64,000 bases of DNA from Mycolicibacterium goodii. Its GTDB lineage: Bacteria; Actinomycetota; Actinomycetes; Mycobacteriales; Mycobacteriaceae. The position numbers were made by a program, and so were the translations under genes. This document shows positions 43,523 through 54,849 of the stretch, piece by piece (the stretch's first letter is position 1; each line of letters opens with the position of its first letter). The notes below the pieces were generated by a model. That model searched no databases. It saw nothing but the letters and a program-made list of their open reading frames with translations, and had not been told where the DNA came from. The stretch lies in NCBI RefSeq assembly GCF_001187505.1, contig NZ_CP012150.1, positions 3,100,001-3,164,000 on the forward strand, read 5' to 3'.

Positions 43523-43765
43523 GACAGCACTCCAGAAACTCACCTGACAACAGTTCAGCCGTATCGCTGGACTGACTTTACTGGGCACAGCAACAAAATT
43601 TCCGGGTCGCGCCAGGCGAGTCGGTCGACTTACCCGGACCAGGCCTGCCCGGGCAGGTCGGCACAGCACGGGCCGCTGGGACTACTGTGACCGGTATGCC
43701 AGGCGTAGTAGATCCAGAATGTGAGACGCGTGGATGATTCTCGACTCTTGTGGGGTTATTCGGGC

Positions 43766-46345
43766 GTGGCTTTGAACTCCGAGCATGGCGCCGATCTGGG
43801 TGTCCCCATGGTCCCACCGCAAGCCGGAACGCCGACCCCCGCAGCTCTGCGACGTGTGTTGCGTCGAGCCCGCGACGGGGTGGCCCTCAACGTGGAAGAA
43901 GCCGCCATCGCGATGACGGCGCGCGGCGAGGACCTCGCCGATCTGTGCGCGAGCGCGGCCCGGGTGCGAGACGCCGGCCTCACCTCGGCGGGGCGGCGCG
44001 GCCCGAACGGTCGGCTGCCGGTGAGTTACTCGCGCAAGGTGTTCATCCCGGTGACGCACCTGTGCCGGGACACCTGCCATTACTGCACCTTCGTGACCGT
44101 GCCCGGCAAGCTGCGCGCGCAGGGCATCGGCATGTACATGGAGCCTGACGAGATCCTGGAGGTTGCCCGTCAAGGCGCCGAACTGGGTTGCAAAGAGGCG
44201 CTTTTCACCCTCGGTGACCGCCCGGAGGCGCGGTGGGACGAGGCCCGGCAGTGGCTCGATGAGCGTGGATACGACTCGACGCTGGACTATGTGCGGGCGA
44301 TGGCGATCCGGGTGCTCGAGGAGACCGGACTGCTGCCGCACCTCAACCCGGGCGTCATGAGCTGGTCGGAGCTGTCGCGGCTCAAGCCGGTCGCCCCGTC
44401 CATGGGCATGATGCTGGAGACCACGTCGCGCCGGCTGTTCGACACCAGAGGCGAGGCGCATTACGGCAGCCCGGACAAGGATCCCGCGGTCCGGCTGCGC
44501 ACGCTCGACGACGCCGGCCGGTTGTCCATCCCGTTCACCACGGGACTGCTCGTCGGCATCGGTGAGACACTGGCCGAACGTGCCGAGACCATGCACGCGA
44601 TCCGGCGCTCGCACAAGGAATTCGGGCACGTGCAGGAAGTGATCGTGCAGAACTTCCGCGCCAAGGACCACACGGCGATGGCGTCGACCCCCGACGCCGA
44701 CATCGACGATTTCCTCGCGACCATCGCGGTGACCCGGCTGGTGCTGGGCCCGAAGATGCGGATCCAGGCGCCGCCGAACCTGGTGTCGCGCGAGGAATGT
44801 CTGGCGCTCATCGGCGCAGGCGTCGACGACTGGGGTGGGGTGTCGCCGCTGACGCCCGACCACGTGAATCCCGAAAGGCCCTGGCCCGCCTTGGATGAGC
44901 TGGCCGAGGTGACCGCGGAGGCCGGCTACGACCTGGTGCAGCGCCTGACCGCGCAGCCGCAGTACGTGCAGGCCGGGGCGGCATGGATCGACCCGCGGGT
45001 GCGTGGTCACGTCGACGCGCTGGCCGATCCCGATACCGGGTATGCGCTCGACGTCAATCCGGTCGGTCGGCCGTGGCAGGAGCCCGACGAGGCCTCCGAG
45101 TCGCTGGGCCGCACCGACCTGCACACCGCGATCGATGCCGAAGGCCGGTTGACCGACACCCGAAGCGATCTCGACAGTGCGTTCGGCGACTGGGAATCCA
45201 TCCGGGAGAAGGTCTCCGAACTCGCCGCACGTGCCCCAGAACGCATCGACACCGACGTGCTGTCGGCGCTGCGCTCGGCCGAGCGCGATCCGGGCGGCTG
45301 CAGCGACGACGAGTACCTGGCGTTGGCGACCGCTGACGGCCCGGCCCTGGAAGCCGTTACCGCGCTGGCTGATTCACTGCGTCGCGACGCCGTGGGTGAT
45401 GACGTGACGTTCGTGGTCAACCGCAACATCAACTTCACCAACATCTGCTACACCGGCTGCCGGTTCTGCGCGTTCGCGCAGCGCAAGGGCGATGCCGACG
45501 CGTATTCGCTGTCGGTCGACGAGGTGGCCGACCGTGCCTGGGAGGCACACGTGGCAGGCGCCACCGAGGTGTGCATGCAGGGCGGCATCGACCCCGAACT
45601 GCCGGTCACCGGGTACGCCGATCTGGTGCGCGCGGTCAAGAAGCGTGTCCCGTCGATGCACGTGCACGCCTTCTCGCCCATGGAGATCGCCAACGGCGTC
45701 ACCCGCAGCGGCGTGTCGATCCGCGAATGGCTGACCGCACTGCGCGAGGCCGGGCTCGACACCATCCCCGGCACGGCGGCCGAGATCCTCGACGACGAGG
45801 TCCGCTGGGTGCTCACCAAGGGCAAGCTGCCCACCTCGATGTGGATCGAGGTGATCACCACCGCGCACGAGGTAGGGCTGCGGTCGAGTTCGACGATGAT
45901 GTACGGCCACGTCGACCAGCCGCGGCACTGGGTCGGGCACCTCAACGTCATCAAGTCGATCCAGGACCGCACCGGCGGGTTCACCGAGTTCGTGCCGCTG
46001 CCGTTCGTGCACCAGTCCTCGCCGCTGTACCTGGCCGGCGGCGCCCGGCCGGGCCCGACGCACCGCGACAACCGGGCCGTGCACGCGCTGGCCCGGATCA
46101 TGTTGCACGGCAGGATCGACCACATCCAGACCAGCTGGGTGAAGCTCGGTGTGGAGCGCACGCAGGTCATGCTGCGCGGCGGCGCCAACGACCTCGGCGG
46201 CACGCTCATGGAGGAGACCATCTCCCGCATGGCCGGCTCCGAGAACGGCTCGGCCAAGACTGTGGAAGAGCTCGTCGCGATCGCCGAGGGTATCGGCCGT
46301 CCCGCCCGCCAGCGCACCACCACCTACGCGCCTCTGGCTGCTTAA
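43766..46345 (+). CDS. fbiC: FO synthase FbiC (coenzyme F420 biosynthesis)
   Basis: 859 residues from GTG 43766, near the 856 of M. tuberculosis; the frame is also open from GTG 43721. It is a fusion of two radical-SAM enzymes: the CofG half with Cys100/104/107 (CRDTCHYC) and the CofH half with Cys561/565/568 (CYTGCRFC). Together they condense tyrosine with 5-amino-6-ribitylaminouracil to form FO, the F420 chromophore. The C-terminal [15 protein letters not shown] is conserved. Followed by the repeat/hairpin cluster at 46351. Confidence 0.97.
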   Translation: MALNSEHGADLGVPMVPPQAGTPTPAALRRVLRRARDGVALNVEEAAIAMTARGEDLADLCASAARVRDAGLTSAGRRGPNGRLPVSYSRKVFIPVTHLCRDTCHYCTFVTVPGKLRAQGIGMYMEPDEILEVARQGAELGCKEALFTLGDRPEARWDEARQWLDERGYDSTLDYVRAMAIRVLEETGLLPHLNPGVMSWSELSRLKPVAPSMGMMLETTSRRLFDTRGEAHYGSPDKDPAVRLRTLDDAGRLSIPFTTGLLVGIGETLAERAETMHAIRRSHKEFGHVQEVIVQNFRAKDHTAMASTPDADIDDFLATIAVTRLVLGPKMRIQAPPNLVSREECLALIGAGVDDWGGVSPLTPDHVNPERPWPALDELAEVTAEAGYDLVQRLTAQPQYVQAGAAWIDPRVRGHVDALADPDTGYALDVNPVGRPWQEPDEASESLGRTDLHTAIDAEGRLTDTRSDLDSAFGDWESIREKVSELAARAPERIDTDVLSALRSAERDPGGCSDDEYLALATADGPALEAVTALADSLRRDAVGDDVTFVVNRNINFTNICYTGCRFCAFAQRKGDADAYSLSVDEVADRAWEAHVAGATEVCMQGGIDPELPVTGYADLVRAVKKRVPSMHVHAFSPMEIANGVTRSGVSIREWLTALREAGLDTIPGTAAEILDDEVRWVLTKGKLPTSMWIEVITTAHEVGLRSSSTMMYGHVDQPRHWVGHLNVIKSIQDRTGGFTEFVPLPFVHQSSPLYLAGGARPGPTHRDNRAVHALARIMLHGRIDHIQTSWVKLGVERTQVMLRGGANDLGGTLMEETISRMAGSENGSAKTVEELVAIAEGIGRPARQRTTTYAPLAA

Positions 46346-46350
46346 GGGGC

Positions 46351-46390
46351 GCACCTTGCACCCGCACCTTGCACCTTTGCACCTTGCACC
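46351..46390 (+). repeat. Three tandem GCACCTTGCACC units
   Basis: GCACCTTGCACC occurs at 46351-46362, 46364-46375 and 46379-46390, just after the fbiC stop. Its exact reverse complement GGTGCAAGGTGC lies at 47225-47236 beyond yceI. Confidence 0.85.
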
Positions 46391-46470
46391 GCGAGCGTGC
46401 GGGTCTGCTGCTCAACACGCCATAAAACAGCAGCACGCCGCGCACGCTCGCACGCGACGAGCGTGCGCGG
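46391..46470. repeat. Hairpin repeat downstream of fbiC (two competing stems)
   Basis: GCGAGCGTGCG (46391-46401) pairs with CGCACGCTCGC (46441-46451), with inner CTGCTGCT/AGCAGCA pairing. The same right arm, as CCGCGCACGCTCG (46438-46450), also pairs perfectly with CGAGCGTGCGCGG (46458-46470) across a 7-nt loop. Only one stem can form at a time. Probably the fbiC terminator; a related copy lies at 47164-47224. Confidence 0.75.
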
Positions 46471-46477
46471 AATCAAA

Positions 46478-46497
46478 CTGCCATTGATCAATGGCAG
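46478..46497. promoter_or_regulatory. Perfect 20-bp palindrome upstream of yceI
   Basis: CTGCCATTGATCAATGGCAG is its own reverse complement over all 20 bp, with the TTGATCAA core typical of MarR/TetR-class operators. It lies 112 nt before the yceI start. No regulator gene adjoins it. Confidence 0.55.
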
Positions 46498-46609
46498 GTA
46501 ATTCTCTTCGCAAAACCACGCCCCGTTCGGGAATCAATTCGGACTACGGTCCGTTTCGATGATGCAAGGGTGCCGGAGAGGCCGGCCCCGGTGAGCAAGG
46601 AGAGATGAC

Positions 46610-47158
46610 ATGACCGTTGCCGTAGCCACCGACCTGACCGCGGGCACATGGGCGATCGACCCCGTCCACTCGTCGATCAGCTTCTCGGTCCGCCATCTGG
46701 TCGTCAGCAAGGTGCGGGGTACGTTCGGCGCGTTCAGCGGCGCAATCACCGTGGCCGAGGACGGCACGCCGTCGGTAAGCGCGGAGATCGCGGTCGACTC
46801 GGTCAATACCGGCAACGAACAGCGCGACGAGCACCTCAAGTCGGCCGACTACTTCGACGTCGAGAAATTCCCGGTCGCGACGTTCGTGTCCACCGGCGTC
46901 ACGCAGCGCGGTGACGGCTACGTGCTCGACGGTGACTTCACCCTCAAGGGCATCACCAAGCCGGTGAGCCTTGAGCTGGAGTTCAACGGTGTCAACCCGG
47001 GCATGGGCCATGGCGCGGTCGCCGGCTTCGAAGCGTCGGTTGTGCTCAACCGCAAGGATTTCGGCATCGACATCGACATGCCCCTGGAGACCGGCGGAGC
47101 CGTCGTCGGCGAGAACATCACCATCACCCTCAACATCGAGGCGCTCAAGCAGGCCTGA
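46610..47158 (+). CDS. YceI-family lipid/isoprenoid-binding protein
   Basis: 182 residues. YceI lipocalin-like barrel (PF04264): GTWAIDPVHSSISFSVRHLVVSKVRGTFG, EIAVDSVNTGNEQRDEHLKSADYFDVEKFP, GDFTLKGITKPVSLELEF, and DFGIDI. No signal peptide, so cytoplasmic, unlike E. coli YceI. Members bind polyisoprenoids or fatty amides. ATG start follows AAGGAGAG. Framed by inverted copies of a hairpin repeat. Confidence 0.93.
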   Translation: MTVAVATDLTAGTWAIDPVHSSISFSVRHLVVSKVRGTFGAFSGAITVAEDGTPSVSAEIAVDSVNTGNEQRDEHLKSADYFDVEKFPVATFVSTGVTQRGDGYVLDGDFTLKGITKPVSLELEFNGVNPGMGHGAVAGFEASVVLNRKDFGIDIDMPLETGGAVVGENITITLNIEALKQA

Positions 47159-47163
47159 GCCTC

Positions 47164-47236
47164 GCGAGCGTGCGTGGAGTGCTGCTGCGCGACGGCGTGT
47201 CGGGCAGCAGCCACGCACACTCGCGGTGCAAGGTGC
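47164..47236. repeat. Inverted copy of the hairpin/12-mer repeat, between yceI and fadH
   Basis: GCGAGCGTGCGTGG (47164-47177) pairs with CCACGCACACTCGC (47211-47224) with one G-T step; inner GCTGCTGC pairs with GCAGCAG. It is followed by GGTGCAAGGTGC (47225-47236). Relative to the left copy the order is reversed, so yceI sits inside an inverted repeat. Located between convergent genes, it can act as a bidirectional terminator. Confidence 0.75.
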
Positions 47237-47263
47237 ACTGCAAAGGAACCCCAAGGTAAAGGG

Positions 47264-49833
<2,570 letters not shown>

Positions 49834-49864
49834 CTCGGCAGAGTAGGCGGTACCGAAGGTCCTA

Positions 49865-49878
49865 TGCAACAAGTTGCA
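49865..49878. promoter_or_regulatory. Candidate PadR operator
   Basis: TGCAACAAGTTGCA is a perfect inverted repeat 31 nt before the padR start. A further TGCAAC half-site (49930-49935) lies closer to the divergent fdxC gene. Confidence 0.5.
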
Positions 49879-50094
49879 CCCGGTGACGCCTGGGCGACCG
49901 CTCAGCGTGGCCACTAGGCGAGCTGTATGTGCAACGTTTAGTATCAGTAACCACGCGCCACCCTTAACTGGGCGGCGAGTAAGTTAGGGCACACTGAGAC
50001 GCGCGTCCAAGTATGGGCAACGCATACTGGCGCGACGGACTCACGAGTCCTGACCCGCACCCGACCAGCAGCCCACTGGACAGGAGAGACATCA

Positions 50095-50418
50095 GTGACG
50101 TACGTCATTGCCGAACCCTGCGTCGACGTCAAGGACAAGGCATGCATCGAGGAATGCCCTGTCGACTGCATCTACGAGGGCGCACGCATGCTGTACATCC
50201 ACCCCGACGAATGCGTGGACTGCGGCGCCTGTGAGCCGGTCTGCCCCGTCGAGGCCATCTACTACGAAGACGATGTGCCGGACCAGTGGAGCAGCTACGC
50301 CCAGAGCAACGCCGACTTCTTCGCCGAACTCGGCTCGCCGGGCGGGGCCTCCAAGGTGGGCCAGACGGACAACGATCCGCAGGCCATCAAGGATCTGCCG
50401 CCTCAGGGTGAGGACTGA
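50095..50418 (+). CDS. fdxC: 7Fe ferredoxin FdxC
   Basis: 107 residues from GTG, preceded by [34 protein letters not shown] gives the [3Fe-4S] set and the fourth Cys of the other cluster; [16 protein letters not shown] gives the [4Fe-4S] set. The length is that of the Azotobacter-type 7Fe ferredoxins with a C-terminal extension. Electron donor or acceptor for unknown redox enzymes. Seventeen nt before dapC, as in M. tuberculosis Rv1177-Rv1178. Confidence 0.95.
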   Translation: MTYVIAEPCVDVKDKACIEECPVDCIYEGARMLYIHPDECVDCGACEPVCPVEAIYYEDDVPDQWSSYAQSNADFFAELGSPGGASKVGQTDNDPQAIKDLPPQGED

Positions 50419-50435
50419 TCACGGTCGAGAACCTG

Positions 50436-51536
50436 ATGGTGCGGCAGCGCCGCTCGGCCACCCTGCCAGAGTTTCCGTGGGACACCCTGGCGGACGTCAC
50501 GGCGCTGGCGCGTTCACATCCCGGCGGCATCGTCGACCTCTCGGTGGGCACCCCGGTGGACCCGGTGGCCCCCGTCATCCGCGACGCGTTGGCGGCCGGG
50601 AGTTCGGCTCCCGGCTATCCCACGACGGCGGGCACGCCGCAGCTGCGCGAGGCCATGGTGCGTGCCCTGCACCGCCGGTACGGCATCACCGGGCTGACAC
50701 CGCACACCGTGCTGCCGGTGATCGGCACCAAGGAGCTGATCGCCTGGCTGCCGACGCTGCTCGGTTTCTCCCCCGACGACGTCGTGGTGGTGCCCGAACT
50801 CGCCTACCCCACATACGAGGTGGGCGCGCGGCTGGCCGGTGCGCAGGTGCTGCGCGCGGACTCGCTGACCCAGCTCGGGCCGCAGGTGCCCGCGCTGATC
50901 TACCTGAACTCGCCGAGTAATCCCACCGGCCGGGTGCTGGGCACCGACCACCTGCGCAAGGTGGTCACCTGGGCCCGCGAGCGGGGCGTGCTGGTGGCCT
51001 CCGACGAGTGCTATCTGGGGCTCAGCTGGGATGCCGATCCGGTCAGCGTGCTGCATCCGTCCGTGTGCGACGGCGACCATACCGGGCTGCTGGCGATCCA
51101 CTCGCTGTCGAAGACGTCGTCGCTCGCCGGATACCGCGCGGGTTTCGTCGCGGGCGATCCGGCCGTGGTGGCCGAACTGCTCGCCGTGCGCAAGCACGCC
51201 GGGATGATGGTGCCGACGCCGGTCCAGGTCGCCATGGTCGCCGCGCTGGACGACGACGAACACGAAGCGGTGCAACGTGATCGGTACGCGCAGCGTCGCG
51301 ATCTGCTGCTGCCGGCGTTGCGGGCGGCCGGCTTCACCGTCGACCACTCCGAGGCCGGGCTGTATCTGTGGGCGACCCGTGGTGAGCCGTGCCGGGACAC
51401 GCTGCGCCGGCTCGCCGAGCGCGGAATCCTGGTGGCGCCGGGCGAGTTCTACGGGCCGGCGGGTGACAAGTATGTGCGGGTGGCGCTGACCGCCACCGAC
51501 GAACGCATTGCCGCTGCGGTGCAGCGACTGGGCTGA
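50436..51536 (+). CDS. dapC: N-succinyldiaminopimelate aminotransferase (DapC type)
   Basis: 366 residues. Fold-type I PLP enzyme: SVGTPVDPVAPVI, PSNPTGRVLG, ASDECYLGLSWD and the PLP-Lys motif SLSKTSSLAGYRAGF (~residue 227). It catalyses the aminotransfer step of the succinylase route to meso-DAP and lysine. Assigned as DapC by synteny with Rv1178c/Rv1178; general aminotransferase activity cannot be excluded. Confidence 0.9.
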   Translation: MVRQRRSATLPEFPWDTLADVTALARSHPGGIVDLSVGTPVDPVAPVIRDALAAGSSAPGYPTTAGTPQLREAMVRALHRRYGITGLTPHTVLPVIGTKELIAWLPTLLGFSPDDVVVVPELAYPTYEVGARLAGAQVLRADSLTQLGPQVPALIYLNSPSNPTGRVLGTDHLRKVVTWARERGVLVASDECYLGLSWDADPVSVLHPSVCDGDHTGLLAIHSLSKTSSLAGYRAGFVAGDPAVVAELLAVRKHAGMMVPTPVQVAMVAALDDDEHEAVQRDRYAQRRDLLLPALRAAGFTVDHSEAGLYLWATRGEPCRDTLRRLAERGILVAPGEFYGPAGDKYVRVALTATDERIAAAVQRLG

Positions 51537-51557
51537 CGCGGACGCCGTACGTCCGAT

Positions 51558-53135
51558 TCACGCGGTCGCGCGCAGACTCAGCGACAACAGCAGTCGCACG
51601 TCGGGGTCTGCCAGCGACGTCGCGAGCAGTTGCTCGACGCGGCGTACGCGGTAGCGCACGGTGTTGGGGTGCACGTGCATGGACTGCGCGGCCGCCGCGA
51701 CGTCCCCGAAGCTGTCCAGGTAGACGCGTAGGGTCTCGGCCAGCACCGGTTCGTCGGCGCGCAGGGCACGGACCCGCGGGTCGATGAGCCGGTCGTCGGC
51801 GGCGATCGCGGTGATGATCTCGTCGAGCAGCACCGTCGTCCTGGCCTCGGCCAGTGAGGTGACCTGCCCGAGCGCACCGGGATGACGCCCGGCGCTGTCC
51901 AGCACCCGGTCCACCTCGGTGCGGGCCGCGGCCGCGCCGGCCAGACCCGCGACCGGGGCGGCGATGACGGCGTGCAACTCGATGCCCAGTTCGGCGCGCA
52001 GCGCCGCCACCGTGCCGCGGATCCACGACGTCACCGCGGAGGGTTTTCCGGTGTTGGGGAACAGCACGTAGACGCGGGTGCGCGACGATGCGATCTGCGC
52101 ATCGGACCGAAATGCGCTGGCACTCAACGACAGCACGTCGGCGATCCGGGTGCTCGGTGAGCCGGCGTCGAACCCGATCAGTGCCGCCCGCCCGTCGGCG
52201 GTGACGCCGAGTTCGCGCGCGATCTGCTCGACGTCGACCGGCTCGTCGGTGGCGCGCAGGCCGAGCAGTTCCTGCAGCCGCACGGCGTCGGTGGATGGCG
52301 TGGCCGCCAACCGCGCCATGGTCCTCGCGGCCAGCACCGCCGCGCCGCGCAGCACCTCTTCGGCATCCTCGGCGAGTGGGCGACTGCCCTGCTGCACCCA
52401 GATGGTGCCTGCGAAGGTCGGGGCGCGACGCTCGTCGGGCGCCGGTTGGAAGATGCCGATGGCCAACCGGGGCCGCAGCCCCAGCTCGGGGCGTTCGGCG
52501 ACCCGCACGACGTCGGGCTTGGCGCGCAGCGCGTCGAAGATGCCCCACTGCGCGATCCACGCCAGGTGCTCGGGCGGCCCGGCGCGGCCGAGGATCGACA
52601 GCCTGCGCAGTTCGTCGGCCTCCTCGTTGGACGCCGAGTACGCCAGCACGTGGGACTGTGCGTCCTCGATGCTCACCATGCCGTGGGTGCGTTCGGCGAC
52701 CGATTGCGCGAGACCGAACAGGTCGGTCCCCGAGTCGTGCAGCGCGCGGTCACCGTGGTGCTCGAAGACGTGGTTGACCAGCCGGTACAGCCGTTCCCAG
52801 CGGGCCCTCGGGTCGACGACGACGACGGCGATGCCCGCCGCGGTCGCGCGCTGCACAACCGCGGGCGATGGTTCCTTGATGAAGATCGCCGCGGGCGGGA
52901 GGCCGGTGGCCTGGTGGTCGACCCAGGCCAGCGCGTCGGACTCGGAGACACCGAGGAGGAAGAACAGATCCGCCGAACCCGCTGCGGGCGCCAGGCCGAA
53001 GCGGACATCATCGGAGTCGATCAGGGCGGCCGACGCCACCGGGAGGTCCAACCCGCGCGGTGCCTGCACGAGCCGGACCAGCGTCGCGTCCAGGGCCAAC
53101 AGCAGTTGACCCAGGCTGACACCGGGCGCCTGCAT
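51558..53135 (-). CDS. pruC: PucR-family activator of proline catabolism (PruC)
   Basis: 525 residues. N-terminal PucR sensory region, GGDEF-like central part, and a C-terminal HTH (PF13556): TLRVYLDSFGDVAAAAQSMHVHPNTVRYRVRRVEQLL. Divergent from pruA with 83 nt between starts. The M. tuberculosis orthologue Rv1186c activates pruAB in response to proline and stress. Paired TTGTCYGATC sites in the shared region are its likely operators. Confidence 0.93.
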   Translation of the reverse strand: MQAPGVSLGQLLLALDATLVRLVQAPRGLDLPVASAALIDSDDVRFGLAPAAGSADLFFLLGVSESDALAWVDHQATGLPPAAIFIKEPSPAVVQRATAAGIAVVVVDPRARWERLYRLVNHVFEHHGDRALHDSGTDLFGLAQSVAERTHGMVSIEDAQSHVLAYSASNEEADELRRLSILGRAGPPEHLAWIAQWGIFDALRAKPDVVRVAERPELGLRPRLAIGIFQPAPDERRAPTFAGTIWVQQGSRPLAEDAEEVLRGAAVLAARTMARLAATPSTDAVRLQELLGLRATDEPVDVEQIARELGVTADGRAALIGFDAGSPSTRIADVLSLSASAFRSDAQIASSRTRVYVLFPNTGKPSAVTSWIRGTVAALRAELGIELHAVIAAPVAGLAGAAAARTEVDRVLDSAGRHPGALGQVTSLAEARTTVLLDEIITAIAADDRLIDPRVRALRADEPVLAETLRVYLDSFGDVAAAAQSMHVHPNTVRYRVRRVEQLLATSLADPDVRLLLSLSLRATA

Positions 53136-53136
53136 G

Positions 53137-53184
53137 TTGTCCGATCTTACGGCTTCGATGTCACAGTGTTGTCTGATCGGACAA
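53137..53184. promoter_or_regulatory. PruC operator region
   Basis: TTGTCTGATCGGACAA (53169-53184) is a 16-bp palindrome with one mismatch, and TTGTCCGATC (53137-53146) is an additional copy of the conserved arm. If pruA transcription starts at its ATG, the palindrome covers about -50 to -35, the normal place for an activator. Confidence 0.6.
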
Positions 53185-53206
53185 AACTAATCGGGGCGAG
53201 GTCAGC

Positions 53207-53212
53207 GATTCT
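53207..53212 (+). promoter_or_regulatory. -10 box for leaderless pruA
   Basis: GATTCT ends 6 nt before ATG 53219; no Shine-Dalgarno is present. Confidence 0.4.
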
Positions 53213-53218
53213 TGAGCT

Positions 53219-54847
53219 ATGGACGCCATCACAGACGTGCCCACGCCGGCCAACGAGCCGATCCACGACTATGCCCCCGGCTCGCCGGAACGCATCCGGC
53301 TCACCACGGCACTGCACGACCTTGCCAGCACTGAAATCGATCTACCGCACGTCATCGGCGGCGAGCACCGCATGGGTTCGGGCGCCCGCATCGACGTCGT
53401 GCAACCGCACCGGCACTCGGCCCGGCTCGGCATTCTGACCAACGCCGAGCACGCCGACGCCCAGGCGGCCATCGAGGCCGCGATCGCCGCCAAACACGAC
53501 TGGGCCGCGCTGCCGTTCGACCAGCGCGCCGCGGTCTTCCTGCGCGCGGCCGATTTGTTGTCGGGCCCGTGGCGGGAAAAGATCGCCGCCGCAACGATGC
53601 TCGGACAGTCCAAGAGCGCCTATCAGGCCGAGATCGACGCGCCCTGTGAGCTCATCGACTTCTGGCGGTTCAACGTCTTTTTCGCCCGCCAGATCCTGGC
53701 GCAGCAGCCGATCAGCAGTCCGGGAGTGTGGAACCGCACCGACCACCGCCCGTTGGAGGGCTTCGTCTACGCCATCACGCCGTTCAACTTCAGCGCCATC
53801 GCGGGCAACCTGCCCACCGCGCCGGCCCTGATGGGCAACACGGTGGTGTGGAAGCCGTCGCCCACGCAGACATTCGCGGCCTACCTGACGATGCAACTGC
53901 TCGAGGCCGCCGGTCTGCCGCCGGGCGTGATCAACCTCGTCACCGGCGACGGAATCGCGGTTTCGGAAGTGGCCCTGAAGGATCCGCGCCTGGCCGGTAT
54001 CCACTTCACCGGTTCGACCGCGACGTTCCAGCATCTGTGGCGTGAGGTCGGCGCCAACATCGACCGTTATCACACCTATCCGCGCCTGGTCGGTGAGACC
54101 GGCGGCAAGGACTTCGTGCTGGCGCACTCCTCGGCGCGCCCGGATGTGTTGCGCACCGCGTTGATCCGCGGCGCCTTCGACTACCAGGGGCAGAAGTGCT
54201 CGGCCGCGTCGCGTGCCTTCGTCCCACGCTCGGTGTGGCAGAAGATGGGCGACGATTTCCTCTCGGCCACCGAGGCACTGCGCTACGGCGACATCACCGA
54301 CCTGACCAACTTCGGCGGCGCGGTGATCGACGACCGTGCATTCGCCAAGAACGTCAAGGCCATCGAACGGGCCAAGAGCGCGCCCGGGGTCACGATCGCC
54401 GCCGGCGGTGAATACGACGACAGCGAAGGCCATTTCGTGCGACCCACCGTGCTGCTGTCCGACGATCCGACCGACGACGCGTTCTGCACCGAGTACTTCG
54501 GCCCGATCCTGGCGGTGCACGTCTATCCCGACGACGACTACCAGCGGATCATCGACGTCGTCGATACCGGCGCCAAGTACGGCCTGACCGGTGCGGTCAT
54601 CGGCGATGACCGCACGGCCGTGCAGCAGGCTCTCGACGGTCTGCGCTACGCCGCAGGCAATTTCTACATCAACGACAAGCCCACCGGCGCGGTGGTCGGG
54701 CAGCAGCCGTTCGGCGGCTCACGCGGATCGGGCACCAACGACAAGGCCGGATCGGCGCAGAACCTGCTGCGGTGGACGTCGGCGCGCTCCATCAAGGAGA
54801 CCTTCGTGCCGCCGACCAGCCACACCTACCCACACATGGAGGCGTGA
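53219..54847 (+). CDS. pruA: 1-pyrroline-5-carboxylate dehydrogenase PruA
   Basis: 542 residues, ALDH4 family. TPFNFSAIAGNLPTAPALMGN and WKPSPTQTF (NAD site), FTGSTATFQHLW, GETGGKDFVLAH (general base Glu) and the catalytic Cys in YQGQKCSAASRAF. It oxidises glutamate-semialdehyde to glutamate with NAD+, the second step of proline breakdown. Two nt upstream of pruB. Confidence 0.96.
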   Translation: MDAITDVPTPANEPIHDYAPGSPERIRLTTALHDLASTEIDLPHVIGGEHRMGSGARIDVVQPHRHSARLGILTNAEHADAQAAIEAAIAAKHDWAALPFDQRAAVFLRAADLLSGPWREKIAAATMLGQSKSAYQAEIDAPCELIDFWRFNVFFARQILAQQPISSPGVWNRTDHRPLEGFVYAITPFNFSAIAGNLPTAPALMGNTVVWKPSPTQTFAAYLTMQLLEAAGLPPGVINLVTGDGIAVSEVALKDPRLAGIHFTGSTATFQHLWREVGANIDRYHTYPRLVGETGGKDFVLAHSSARPDVLRTALIRGAFDYQGQKCSAASRAFVPRSVWQKMGDDFLSATEALRYGDITDLTNFGGAVIDDRAFAKNVKAIERAKSAPGVTIAAGGEYDDSEGHFVRPTVLLSDDPTDDAFCTEYFGPILAVHVYPDDDYQRIIDVVDTGAKYGLTGAVIGDDRTAVQQALDGLRYAAGNFYINDKPTGAVVGQQPFGGSRGSGTNDKAGSAQNLLRWTSARSIKETFVPPTSHTYPHMEA

Positions 54848-54849
54848 CG

